From contig NZ_JAJEJP010000003.1 of the NCBI RefSeq assembly GCF_021390495.1, positions 868,001-932,000 on the forward strand: a stretch of DNA of 64,000 nucleotides, written 5' to 3'. The first letter of the stretch is position 1. Every line of letters starts with the position of its first letter. The notes under the pieces were generated by a model. It was not told the origin of the DNA. It worked only from the letters and a program-made list of their open reading frames with translations, and made no database searches. The translations under genes were made by a program, and so were the position numbers. This document shows positions 26,498-33,912 of this stretch, in pieces. Source of the stretch: Paraburkholderia sp. ZP32-5. Lineage in GTDB: Bacteria > Pseudomonadota > Gammaproteobacteria > Burkholderiales > Burkholderiaceae.

Positions 26498-26549
26498 GCA
26501 TGGGTGCATCCTGCAGTTTCATACGATCCCGTCTTGAAGGAGCGTTCAT

Positions 26550-27404
26550 ATGTCCGAATCGAAAGATTCCACGCCGGTCTGGTTAATTACCGGCTGTTCC
26601 ACTGGCTTCGGCCGCGAACTCGCGAGCGCCGTGCTCAAGCGTGGCTGGCGCGCGGTCGTGACCGCACGCGAGCCGGCGCGCGTCGCCGCGCTCGCTGATG
26701 CCTTTCCGCAGCAGGCCATTGCTACCCGGCTCGACGTCACGCGCCCGGACGAAGTCGCGGCGGCCGTCGCACGGGCCGAAACCGCCTTCGGACGAGTCGA
26801 CGTACTCGTCAACAACGCCGGCTACGGCTATCTCGCGGCCGTCGAGGAGGGCGAGGACGACGAGGTGCGCGCGATGTTCGAGGCGAACTTCTTCGGCGCG
26901 GTCAACATGATCAAGGCCGTGCTGCCGTCGATGCGCGCGCGCCGCTCCGGGCACATCGTCAACGTTACGTCGGTGGGCGGCTTCATCGGCAATCCGGCGA
27001 GCGGTTATTACGCGGCGACCAAGTTCGCGCTGGAAGGCCTGAGCGAATCGCTCGCGCGCGAGACGGCCGAACTTGGCATCAAGGTAACCGCGGTCGAGCC
27101 GGGGCCGTTTCGTACCGACTGGGCCGGTCGTTCGCTGAAGCAGACTGGCAGGCCGATCGACGACTACGCGTCGATCGCAGGCAAACGGCGTGTGCAGGTC
27201 GTCGAGCGCAGCGGCCGGCAGCCGGGCGACCCGGTGCGCGCGGCCGAAGCGATCATCGCCGCGGTGCAGTCGGCTACGCCGCCCGCGCATCTGGTGCTCG
27301 GGCGCAGCGGTCTGGAGATGGTCCGTGGCAAACTGGCGCGCGTGGCGGCCGACCTAAATACGTGGGAAGAGACCACGCTATGGGCCGACGATCCGGTGGC
27401 GTGA
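26550..27404 (+). CDS. SDR-family oxidoreductase 2
   Basis: 284 aa. NAD(P)-binding ITGCSTGFGREL, NNAGYGY, catalytic Ser141 (NVTSVGG), Tyr154 and Lys158 (GYYAATK) all present, so unlike the SDR at 5769 this one should be a working dehydrogenase or reductase. The Arg after the second strand (TAREP) suggests NADP preference. The TGCSTGFG branch includes retinol-dehydrogenase-like and ketoreductase proteins of unknown substrate. It stands between SMP-30 3 and Bug 6 on the same strand. Confidence 0.9.
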   Translation: MSESKDSTPVWLITGCSTGFGRELASAVLKRGWRAVVTAREPARVAALADAFPQQAIATRLDVTRPDEVAAAVARAETAFGRVDVLVNNAGYGYLAAVEEGEDDEVRAMFEANFFGAVNMIKAVLPSMRARRSGHIVNVTSVGGFIGNPASGYYAATKFALEGLSESLARETAELGIKVTAVEPGPFRTDWAGRSLKQTGRPIDDYASIAGKRRVQVVERSGRQPGDPVRAAEAIIAAVQSATPPAHLVLGRSGLEMVRGKLARVAADLNTWEETTLWADDPVA

Positions 27405-27601
27405 AGGTCGTCGTGTCGTCACCGGGCGCCCGATGCGCTCGGCGCATCAGGTTCATCCAATGAATGCCGAGCACTATTAAACAGGACCGAGCCTGACCCA
27501 CATACGGTCTGACCGACTACTACAATCACCAGGGTCCGCTTGCGGATGAAATGCACGTGCGCGGCATAGGCAGGCAGACCCCCGACTGGAAGGAGACAAT
27601 C

Positions 27602-28570
27602 ATGATAAGGAGACGCAGGTTCGTGGCGGCGCTCGGCGCGCCGGTGCTGCTCGGCTGGATGCCCGCGGCGCTGGCGGCGTTTCCGGACAACCCGATCCGA
27701 TTGGTGGTCGGATTCCCGGGCGGCTCGGGCGAGGCTCAGGCGCGCATCGTCGCGAAGACGCTCGGGCAGATTCTCGGCCAGCCAGTGATCGTGCAGGGAC
27801 AAGGTGGCGCGGGCGGCAACATCGCCACGGCCTATGTCGCGAAGTCGCGACCCGACGGCTACACGATGCTGCTCGGTGTGAGCACGTTCTTCGAGATCAA
27901 TCCGCTGATCTATCGCACGCCCGGTTTCAAGAACAGCGACCTGCGGCCCGTTTCGCTGCTGTCGGAACAGGAGTTCGTGCTGACGGTGCGGCCGCAACTG
28001 CCGATTCACTCGGTGAAGGAACTGATCGACTACGCGCGCGCGAACCCCAACAAGCTGACCAATGCGACGGGCGGCCTGGGCAGTCCGCTCGATCTGTGCA
28101 CGCGCGAGTTCATGTCGCGCACGGGCGTGAAGATTCTGAGCGTGCCGTACAAGGGCGGCGGCGAGGACACGCTCGCGCTTCTCAGCGGTTTCGCCGACAT
28201 GATGTTCGGCAGCGTCACCGACGTCACCGGCAATATCGAGTCCGGCAAGCTGCGCGCGCTCGGCGTCACGGGTGTCAAGCGGTTGCAGAATTTCCCCGAC
28301 GTGCCGACCATCGCCGAGGCCGGTGTGCCCGGCTATAACGTCACGATCTGGACTTGTCTGTCGGTGCCCGCCGCCACACCGGCGGACGTCGTGAAGAGGC
28401 TCCAGGACGCCTCCGCGAAGGCGATTGCCGACCCGGCCTGCCGCGCGAGTCTCGAACAGATGGGACTCTTTCCGCTGCATCTCGACGGCGATGCGGTCGC
28501 GCGCCGCATCAAACTCGAAGTGCCCATGTGGCGCGAGATATTCCACAAGGCAGGCGTCGAACCGACCTAG
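27602..28570 (+). CDS. Bug/TctC-family solute-binding protein 6
   Basis: 322 aa. Start behind AAGGAGA. Twin-Arg signal MIRRRRFVAALGAPVLLG, cleavage near AALA/AFPD. Ligand loop GFPGGSGEAQAR. One landmark deviates: QGGAGGNIATAYVA has Gly-Gly where the others have Pro-Gly. VPYKGGGEDTLALLSGFADM and PDVPTIAEAGVPGYNV are normal. No clear island promoter lies in the 197-bp gap upstream, so it may be expressed with the TauD 4 unit. Confidence 0.9.
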   Translation: MIRRRRFVAALGAPVLLGWMPAALAAFPDNPIRLVVGFPGGSGEAQARIVAKTLGQILGQPVIVQGQGGAGGNIATAYVAKSRPDGYTMLLGVSTFFEINPLIYRTPGFKNSDLRPVSLLSEQEFVLTVRPQLPIHSVKELIDYARANPNKLTNATGGLGSPLDLCTREFMSRTGVKILSVPYKGGGEDTLALLSGFADMMFGSVTDVTGNIESGKLRALGVTGVKRLQNFPDVPTIAEAGVPGYNVTIWTCLSVPAATPADVVKRLQDASAKAIADPACRASLEQMGLFPLHLDGDAVARRIKLEVPMWREIFHKAGVEPT

Positions 28571-28612
28571 TCGTCAAGGCCGCGCGAGCGCATCAGCGCG
28601 GTCATATGCGTT

Positions 28613-28656
28613 GTGAAAAAAAGTGGCTTGCGAGGCACCCGCTCGAATGTGATCGT
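28613..28656 (+). promoter_or_regulatory. Class 2 island promoter (NHL 2)
   Basis: GTGAAAAAAAG followed by TGGCTTGCGAG. TTGCGA (28628-28633), then after 14 nt TGTGATC (28648-28654). Confidence 0.68.
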
Positions 28657-28711
28657 TGAGACACGCGAGCAGGGCTTTTTTCCACTTGACGTCCACCTGA
28701 GGACAACGCAA

Positions 28712-29680
28712 ATGACTCGACTTTATGGCAGCGGGGAATACACGTATCGGATCGTCGATAACTGGGCAAGACTTCCGGATGGCTGGCGCTTCGGCGACGT
28801 GGCAGCAGTCGGTGTCGATCGGGATGATCAGGTGTATGTGTTTCATCGCGGCGAGCATCCGGTCATCGTGTTCGATCGCGATGGCAACTTCCGGCGCTCA
28901 TGGGGCGAGGGCATTTTCAAGCGTCCGCACGGGCTGCATATCGGCCCGGACGGCGACATCTATCTGACCGACGACGGCGATCACTCGGTGCGCAAATGTA
29001 CGCCCGAGGGCAAGGTCCTGCTGACGCTCGGCACGCCGGGACTGCCAGCGCCGTTCATGAGCGGCACGCCGTTCAACCGCTGCACGCATACGGCGCTTTC
29101 GCCACGCGGCGACATCTACGTGACGGACGGCTATGGAAACGGCCGCGTGCACAAGTATTCGCCCGACGGCAAGCTCATCAAATCGTGGGGCGAACCGGGC
29201 TCCGATCCGGGGCAGTTTAATCTGCCGCACAACATCGCCTGCGATGAAGACGGCTGGGTCTACGTCGCCGATCGTGAGAATCACCGCATTCAGGTGTTCG
29301 ACGGCGAAGGGCGCTTCGAGACGCAATGGCACGACCTGCATCGGCCGTGCGGCATGTACATGCCTGCGGGCAAATGCCCGCTCTGCTATGTCGGCGAGAC
29401 CGGACCGTACTGGGGGTTCAACCGGGGCGCGCCGAATCTCGGGCCGCGCGTGAGCATCCTGTCGAACAAGGGCGAACTGCTCGCACGCATCACGAGTACG
29501 CCGGCAGCGGGCACTGGGCCGGGACAATTCCTGTCGCCCCATGGGCTCGCGGTCGATTCGCGTGGTGATCTCTATGTCGGGGAAGTCGGCTACACCGCGT
29601 GGCCGTCGCTCTTTCCCGGCGTGCCGCTGCCCGAGCAGGGCTTGCGTTGTCTGCAGAAATTCGAGCGGATCGACGTCTAG
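28712..29680 (+). CDS. NHL-repeat protein, PAL-like lyase 2
   Basis: 322 aa. PAL-type residues: Arg46 (VFHRGEHP), His73 (RPHGLHI), Tyr141 (VTDGYGN), His173 (NLPHNIA), Arg188 (VADRENHR), His277 (SPHGLAVD); CPLC at Cys222 and Cys225. Very similar to PAL-like 1 along its whole length. The ATG at 28712 follows TGAGGA; the frame runs back into the promoter element, so a longer protein is not plausible. Apparently monocistronic, converging with Bug 7. Confidence 0.85.
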   Translation: MTRLYGSGEYTYRIVDNWARLPDGWRFGDVAAVGVDRDDQVYVFHRGEHPVIVFDRDGNFRRSWGEGIFKRPHGLHIGPDGDIYLTDDGDHSVRKCTPEGKVLLTLGTPGLPAPFMSGTPFNRCTHTALSPRGDIYVTDGYGNGRVHKYSPDGKLIKSWGEPGSDPGQFNLPHNIACDEDGWVYVADRENHRIQVFDGEGRFETQWHDLHRPCGMYMPAGKCPLCYVGETGPYWGFNRGAPNLGPRVSILSNKGELLARITSTPAAGTGPGQFLSPHGLAVDSRGDLYVGEVGYTAWPSLFPGVPLPEQGLRCLQKFERIDV

Positions 29681-29701
29681 CGCAAAGCGTTGATTGCCTG
29701 C

Positions 29702-29730
29702 ATCGGACGCCCGGTTCGGGGCGCCCCGAT
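29702..29730. terminator. Hairpin between convergent NHL 2 and Bug 7
   Basis: ATCGG and GCCC pair with GGGC and CCGAT with small bulges; includes the palindrome CGGGGCGCCCCG (29717-29728). Confidence 0.4.
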
Positions 29731-29745
29731 TGCGTTACATCGGCA

Positions 29746-30717
29746 TCACATCGGCGTAATCCCCGACTTCTGGAAGATCGAGCGCCACGTCGCGCTTTCG
29801 GTGGCGATGCGTTGCGCGACGGCTTCGCTCGTGCTGCTGACGGGGATCAGGTTGATCTGCGCGAAGCCCGTCTGCACTTCCGGGTCCGCCATCGTCTTCA
29901 CGAGCGCCGCGTTGAGCTTGCTGACGATGTCGGGTGGCGTCGCGACGGGCACCGATACGCAGCTCCACACCGAGAAGTCATAGCCGGGCACGCCGGCTTC
30001 CGCGATGGTCGGCACGTCCGGCAGATTCGCGAGACGTTTCGAACCCGTTACGCCGAGCGCACGCAGCTTGTCGGCCTTGATATTGCCGACCACGTTCGGA
30101 ATGCCGCCGAACTCGAGATCCGTGAAGCCGCTCATCACCGCGAGCGTGTCTTCGCCGCCGCCCTTGTACGGCACCGGTGTCATCTGCACGCCGGTGCGCG
30201 ACATGAACTCGCGGTTCGCGAGATCGAGCGGGCTGCCGGGGCCCGCGGTCGCGACCGTTACTTTGCCCGGATTGCGCCGCGCATAGTCGACGAGTTCGCG
30301 CACGTTGGCGACGGGCAGCCCCGGCCGCGCGACGAGCAGGAACGGTTGCTCGGACAACAGGCTGACCGGCGTCAGGTCGCTGAGCTTGTAGCCGATGTCC
30401 TTATAGATGAGCGGATTCGTTTCGAAGAACGTGCTCACGCCGAGCAGCATCGTATAGCCGTCACCGCGCGCCTTGGCGACATAGGCTGCGCCGATGTTGC
30501 CACCGGCGCCGGGATGCGACTCGACGACGATCGGTTGACCAATGTATTTGCCGAGCGTCTTCGCGACGAGGCGCGCCTGGGCTTCCTGGGTGCCGCCCGG
30601 AAACGGAATGACGAGACGGATCGGGCTGTCGGGCCAGGCCGCCCACGCGTCGCTGCTCGCCCACGCGGTCAGAATGGGCGCGCCGAGTGCGGCGAGGAAG
30701 GTGCGTCGTGAAATCAT
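29746..30717 (-). CDS. Bug/TctC-family solute-binding protein 7
   Basis: 323 aa. Twin-Arg signal MISRRTFLAALGAPILTAW, cleavage near DAWA/AWPD. Ligand loop PFPGGTQEAQAR; HPGAGGNIGAAYVAKARGDG; VPYKGGGEDTLAVMSGFTDL; PDVPTIAEAGVPGYDF. In the first lobe VTVATAGPGSP replaces the LTNATAG of most copies. Single gene behind a class 1 promoter. Confidence 0.91.
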   Translation of the reverse strand: MISRRTFLAALGAPILTAWASSDAWAAWPDSPIRLVIPFPGGTQEAQARLVAKTLGKYIGQPIVVESHPGAGGNIGAAYVAKARGDGYTMLLGVSTFFETNPLIYKDIGYKLSDLTPVSLLSEQPFLLVARPGLPVANVRELVDYARRNPGKVTVATAGPGSPLDLANREFMSRTGVQMTPVPYKGGGEDTLAVMSGFTDLEFGGIPNVVGNIKADKLRALGVTGSKRLANLPDVPTIAEAGVPGYDFSVWSCVSVPVATPPDIVSKLNAALVKTMADPEVQTGFAQINLIPVSSTSEAVAQRIATESATWRSIFQKSGITPM

Positions 30718-30844
30718 GGCTGTGTCCCCTGCTGGTCACCGTTTATGTCACTGCCTGCGTGGCTGTCCGCTCATGTGCGCCGCCGTCGCGTGTCGCGTCG
30801 ACGGTGCGTCGTTTCATGAGCTGCGAGATGCGCTGCTCAGACCG

Positions 30845-30889
30845 ATGCTATCGGCGGATGTAAGGCATTTACAAGCGAGATTAAGTCAC
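30845..30889 (-). promoter_or_regulatory. Class 1 island promoter (Bug 7)
   Basis: Minus strand: GTGACTTAAT then CTCGCTTGTAAA. TTGTAA (30869-30874), an 18-bp spacer and TAGCAT (30845-30850). The 424-bp gap 30718-31141 holds this site and the class 2 site at 31023; nothing else was recognised. Confidence 0.78.
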
Positions 30890-31022
30890 AGGCCGCATCA
30901 CAAATCCGGACCACGAAAGAGGGGCGTAAAGGCCGCGCGAAGGTGGTGTAAAGGCAGCACAAAGGGCAGCGCCAAAGGGGTCTTTTCAAGCCGCGCGAGA
31001 GATGCGTCAGGTCATACGGGAC

Positions 31023-31066
31023 GTGCAAAAAAATCTCTTGCGACGCGCCTTCGCGACATGTGACTG
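31023..31066 (+). promoter_or_regulatory. Class 2 island promoter (NHL 3 unit)
   Basis: GTGCAAAAAAAT followed by CTCTTGCGAC. TTGCGA (31038-31043), then after 15 nt TGTGACT (31059-31065). Confidence 0.7.
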
Positions 31067-31141
31067 TTACGTATCCCGATGCGACGCGACGCATTCGCGC
31101 GCATGCATTCATGCAAGCAACTGTCTGCGAGGATCGCACTC

Positions 31142-32131
31142 ATGGCAACCATAGTTGGCGGCGGCGAATTTACATACGAGACCGTGGACGGCTGGGCGAA
31201 GCTGCCCACCGATTGGGAGATGGGCGAGGTCGCCGCGGTCGGGGTCGATCGCCATGACAACGTCTATGTGTTCAATCGCGGCATGCATCCGATGATCGTG
31301 TTCGACCGCAACGGCAATTTTCTGCGGTCATGGGGCGAGGGCGTGTACGTGCGCCCGCACGGCGTGCACATGGGGCCCGACGACACGATCTATCTGACCG
31401 ACGACGGCGGCAGCGCCGTCTACAAGTGCGATCTGCACGGCAAGACACTGATGACGGTCGGCCTGCCCGGCAAGCCCACTGAGTTCATGAGCGGCCAGCC
31501 GTTCAATCATTGCACGCACACGGCGCTCGCGCCGAACGGCGACATCTTCGTGTCCGACGGCTACGGCAACGCGCGCATCCACAAGTACACGCCCGATGGC
31601 AAGCTCATCAAGTCATGGGGCGAGCCGGGCTGCGAGCCGGGCCAGTTCAACCTGCCGCACAACATCTCATGCGACGAGGACGGCTGGCTCTATGTCGCCG
31701 ATCGCGAGAATCACCGCATCCAGATCTTCGATAGCGATGGCCGCTTCGAAACACAATGGCACAACCTGCATCGACCCAATGGCATGTACATGCCGCGCGG
31801 TAAATGTCCGCTGTGCTATGTCGGCGAAACGGGGCCGATGTACGGCTTCAATCGCGGCGCACCGAATCTTGGGCCGCGTCTGTCGATCCTGTCGAACAAG
31901 GGCGAAGTGCTGATCCGCATCCAGAGCACACCGTCGGCCGGCACGAACCCCGGGCAGTTTCTGTCGGTGCACGGCGTGGCCGTCGATTCGTACGGAGACA
32001 TCTATGTCGGCGAGACGTCGTACACGTCGTGGCCGCTGTTGTTCCCGGACAAGCCGATGCCGGCGCGGCTGCGCAGCCTGCAGAAATTCGCGCGCATCGC
32101 GCCGCAGACCGAAGCGCCGGCGCGGCGCTGA
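31142..32131 (+). CDS. NHL-repeat protein, PAL-like lyase 3
   Basis: 329 aa. PAL-type residues kept: Arg46 (VFNRGMHP), His73 (RPHGVHM), Tyr141 (VSDGYGN), His173 (NLPHNIS), Arg188 and His277 (SVHGVAVD); CPLC at Cys222/225. It is the most divergent copy (FNRG for FHRG, HRPNGMYM for HRPCGMYM). First gene of a unit with NIPSNAP 1 and hydratase 2, a different partner set from PAL-like 1 (ALDH), which hints at different downstream products. Confidence 0.84.
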   Translation: MATIVGGGEFTYETVDGWAKLPTDWEMGEVAAVGVDRHDNVYVFNRGMHPMIVFDRNGNFLRSWGEGVYVRPHGVHMGPDDTIYLTDDGGSAVYKCDLHGKTLMTVGLPGKPTEFMSGQPFNHCTHTALAPNGDIFVSDGYGNARIHKYTPDGKLIKSWGEPGCEPGQFNLPHNISCDEDGWLYVADRENHRIQIFDSDGRFETQWHNLHRPNGMYMPRGKCPLCYVGETGPMYGFNRGAPNLGPRLSILSNKGEVLIRIQSTPSAGTNPGQFLSVHGVAVDSYGDIYVGETSYTSWPLLFPDKPMPARLRSLQKFARIAPQTEAPARR

Positions 32132-32191
32132 TTCTTCTCTATCCAGCCGGCACGCCCGCATGCGATGCGCGCGTTGCCAGGGAGGCTACTG

Positions 32192-32551
32192 ATGATTGTC
32201 GAAGAACGCATCTATGATCTGCGCCCGAACGGCGCAGCCGAATTCGCCCGTCATTTCGAACGTGAGGGCATTGCGATCCAGCGCCCGATACTGGGCCGGC
32301 TGGTCGGCTATTTCTATACGGAGATCGGGCCGCTCAACCAGATCGTTCATCTGTGGGCGTACGAGGATCTCGAGGACCGCGCGAAGCGGCGCGCGGTCCT
32401 CGCCGCCAATCCGGTCTGGCGCGAGTACGTGAAAGAGAACATCCAGCCGCTGCTCGTGCGGATGCAAAACAAGATCCTGATTCCGATGTCGTTCTCGCCG
32501 CCGCTGCCGTCACTCTGGCAGCCCGGCGACGAAGCGGCACAGCAGAGGTGA
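32192..32551 (+). CDS. NIPSNAP-family protein 1
   Basis: 119 aa. The start MIVEERIYDLRPNG is typical of small bacterial NIPSNAP (dimeric alpha/beta barrel) proteins; GYFYTEIGPLNQIVHLWAYEDLEDRAKRR is the core (parts: EIGPLNQIVHLWAY, DRAKRR). ATG follows AGGGAGG. Function of bacterial NIPSNAPs is unclear; small dimeric alpha/beta-barrel proteins include mono-oxygenases and isomerases. It lies between PAL-like 3 and hydratase 2 (6 bp to the next gene), so it is probably part of the same pathway. A paralogue is at 33522. Confidence 0.85.
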   Translation: MIVEERIYDLRPNGAAEFARHFEREGIAIQRPILGRLVGYFYTEIGPLNQIVHLWAYEDLEDRAKRRAVLAANPVWREYVKENIQPLLVRMQNKILIPMSFSPPLPSLWQPGDEAAQQR

Positions 32552-32557
32552 GCGCGG

Positions 32558-33385
32558 GTGTCCGTCAAGATCGAATCAGCGGGTAGCACCCGGAACGAGG
32601 GCGGCGATGCCGGCTCGCCGCGGCAGGTGGTACGCATTGCGGCCGCCTTGTTCGCCGCGCGCATGCGCAGGACGACGCTGGCGGCGTTGCCCGATCATGG
32701 CGAACCGCTTTCGCTCGCTGACGCGATGGCGGTGCAGTACGAGGTCGGCCATCGGCTGGCGCGCAAGGTCGCCGGCTGGAAGGCGGGGCTCGTGCCGGGC
32801 GTGCGTTTCACCTGTGCGCCCGTGTATGCGTCGGACGTGTTGCGCAGTCCCGCTGTGTTTCGCCTGTCGGATGGCGTGACGCCAGATGAAGTCGAGACAG
32901 CGTTCGTCGAAGGCGAAATCGCGTTCCGGCTCGGCAAGGATTTGCCGTTGCGCGCGCAGCCTTACCGCGAGTCCGATGTGGGCGCGGCGATAGAAAGCTG
33001 TTGCGCGGCCATCGAAGTCGGCAATCCTCGTATCGCCAATTTCGATGCGGCACCGCTGTCGCACAAGCTCGCCGACAGCATGGGCAATGGCGCGATCGTC
33101 TGGGGCAGTGGCACGCTCCACTGGCGCGATATCGATCCGGCGGCGCTACGTGTCGTGTTCGAGATCGATGGTGTCGTGGCCGTCGATCATATCGGCGGCG
33201 GCAAGGGCGCGCCGCCGCTGGCGACGCTGCTGGCGCTCGCCAATGCCCCCGAGCGTCGACTGCCGTTGCGGGCCGGGCAGACCATCATCACCGGCAATTG
33301 CACGGGCCTGAATCGCGTCACGCGCGGCGCCACGGTTCGCGTGGTGTTCGAAGGGCTCGGCGAGGCAAGGGTGCGGATCGATTGA
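32558..33385 (+). CDS. 2-oxopent-4-enoate hydratase-type protein 2 (FAH superfamily)
   Basis: 275 aa from a GTG behind AGAGGTGAG. Motifs match the paralogue at 17366: VAGWKAGLVPGVRF, VEGEIAFRLG (metal EGE), CCAAIEVGNPRI, LADSMGNGAIVWG, LRAGQTIITGNCTG. An N-terminal extension of about 25 residues is not conserved; a later start is possible. Third gene of the PAL-like 3 unit. Confidence 0.85.
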   Translation: MSVKIESAGSTRNEGGDAGSPRQVVRIAAALFAARMRRTTLAALPDHGEPLSLADAMAVQYEVGHRLARKVAGWKAGLVPGVRFTCAPVYASDVLRSPAVFRLSDGVTPDEVETAFVEGEIAFRLGKDLPLRAQPYRESDVGAAIESCCAAIEVGNPRIANFDAAPLSHKLADSMGNGAIVWGSGTLHWRDIDPAALRVVFEIDGVVAVDHIGGGKGAPPLATLLALANAPERRLPLRAGQTIITGNCTGLNRVTRGATVRVVFEGLGEARVRID

Positions 33386-33472
33386 AATGGAAGGGCTCCC
33401 TGCGGGTGAGCGCGTGGCCATTCCGACTCTCGCGCATTAGCGCACGCCTCGTGAATCCACCTTTCACCTTTA

Positions 33473-33507
33473 CCCGGAACGCTGCGGAACTTCGCAGCGG
33501 TGCCGGG
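33473..33507. terminator. Two-step hairpin between convergent hydratase 2 and NIPSNAP 2
   Basis: CCCGG pairs with CCGGG and CGCTGCG with CGCAGCG around GAACTT, with small internal loops. No T-run. Confidence 0.55.
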
Positions 33508-33521
33508 TTGAGTTCAATGGT

Positions 33522-33866
33522 TCAACGCGATTCGGAGGTGTCCGCCAGCAACCCCGGCAGCGGAGAAAACGACATCGGCCGAAGGATCCTGTTCTGCTGT
33601 CGAAGCGAAAAGCCGCGCACCTTCGCCGCGTATTCCTTCCAGCGCGGATCGGCGGCCAGTCTCGCGCGCCGTTCGGCTCGATCCAGGAAGCTCTCGTAGG
33701 CCCACAGATGAACGATCTGGTTGAGCGGGCCGAGCTCGGTATGGAAGTAGCCGATCAGGCGGCCCAGTATCGGCCGCTGGATCGCGATGCCTTCCTCTTG
33801 CACGAGAGCGATATAGGCGGGCAGATGTCCTGGCGCCAGATCATAGGTGCGTTCTTCGATGATCAT
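33522..33866 (-). CDS. NIPSNAP-family protein 2
   Basis: 114 aa. Start MIIEERTYDLAPGHLPAYI behind GAGGAGA; the core EEGIAIQRPILGRLIGYF and ELGPLNQIVHLWAYES is nearly the same as in NIPSNAP 1. Probably first expressed with, or just after, the porin gene upstream on the same strand (46-bp gap), so this copy is tied to uptake rather than to a PAL-like gene. Confidence 0.83.
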   Translation of the reverse strand: MIIEERTYDLAPGHLPAYIALVQEEGIAIQRPILGRLIGYFHTELGPLNQIVHLWAYESFLDRAERRARLAADPRWKEYAAKVRGFSLRQQNRILRPMSFSPLPGLLADTSESR

Positions 33867-33912
33867 CGGGTGGTCTCCTCGCGAATGGGCGCCGGACAAA
33901 CTCGGGACAGCG

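Noticed and set aside
27480..27560. Class 1 promoter before Bug 6
   Set aside because: CTGACCCACATACGG matches only a few positions and has no -10 at the right distance.
29740..30711. Long plus-strand open frame over Bug 7
   Set aside because: Mirror frame of the minus-strand Bug gene; composition typical of antisense in GC-rich DNA.
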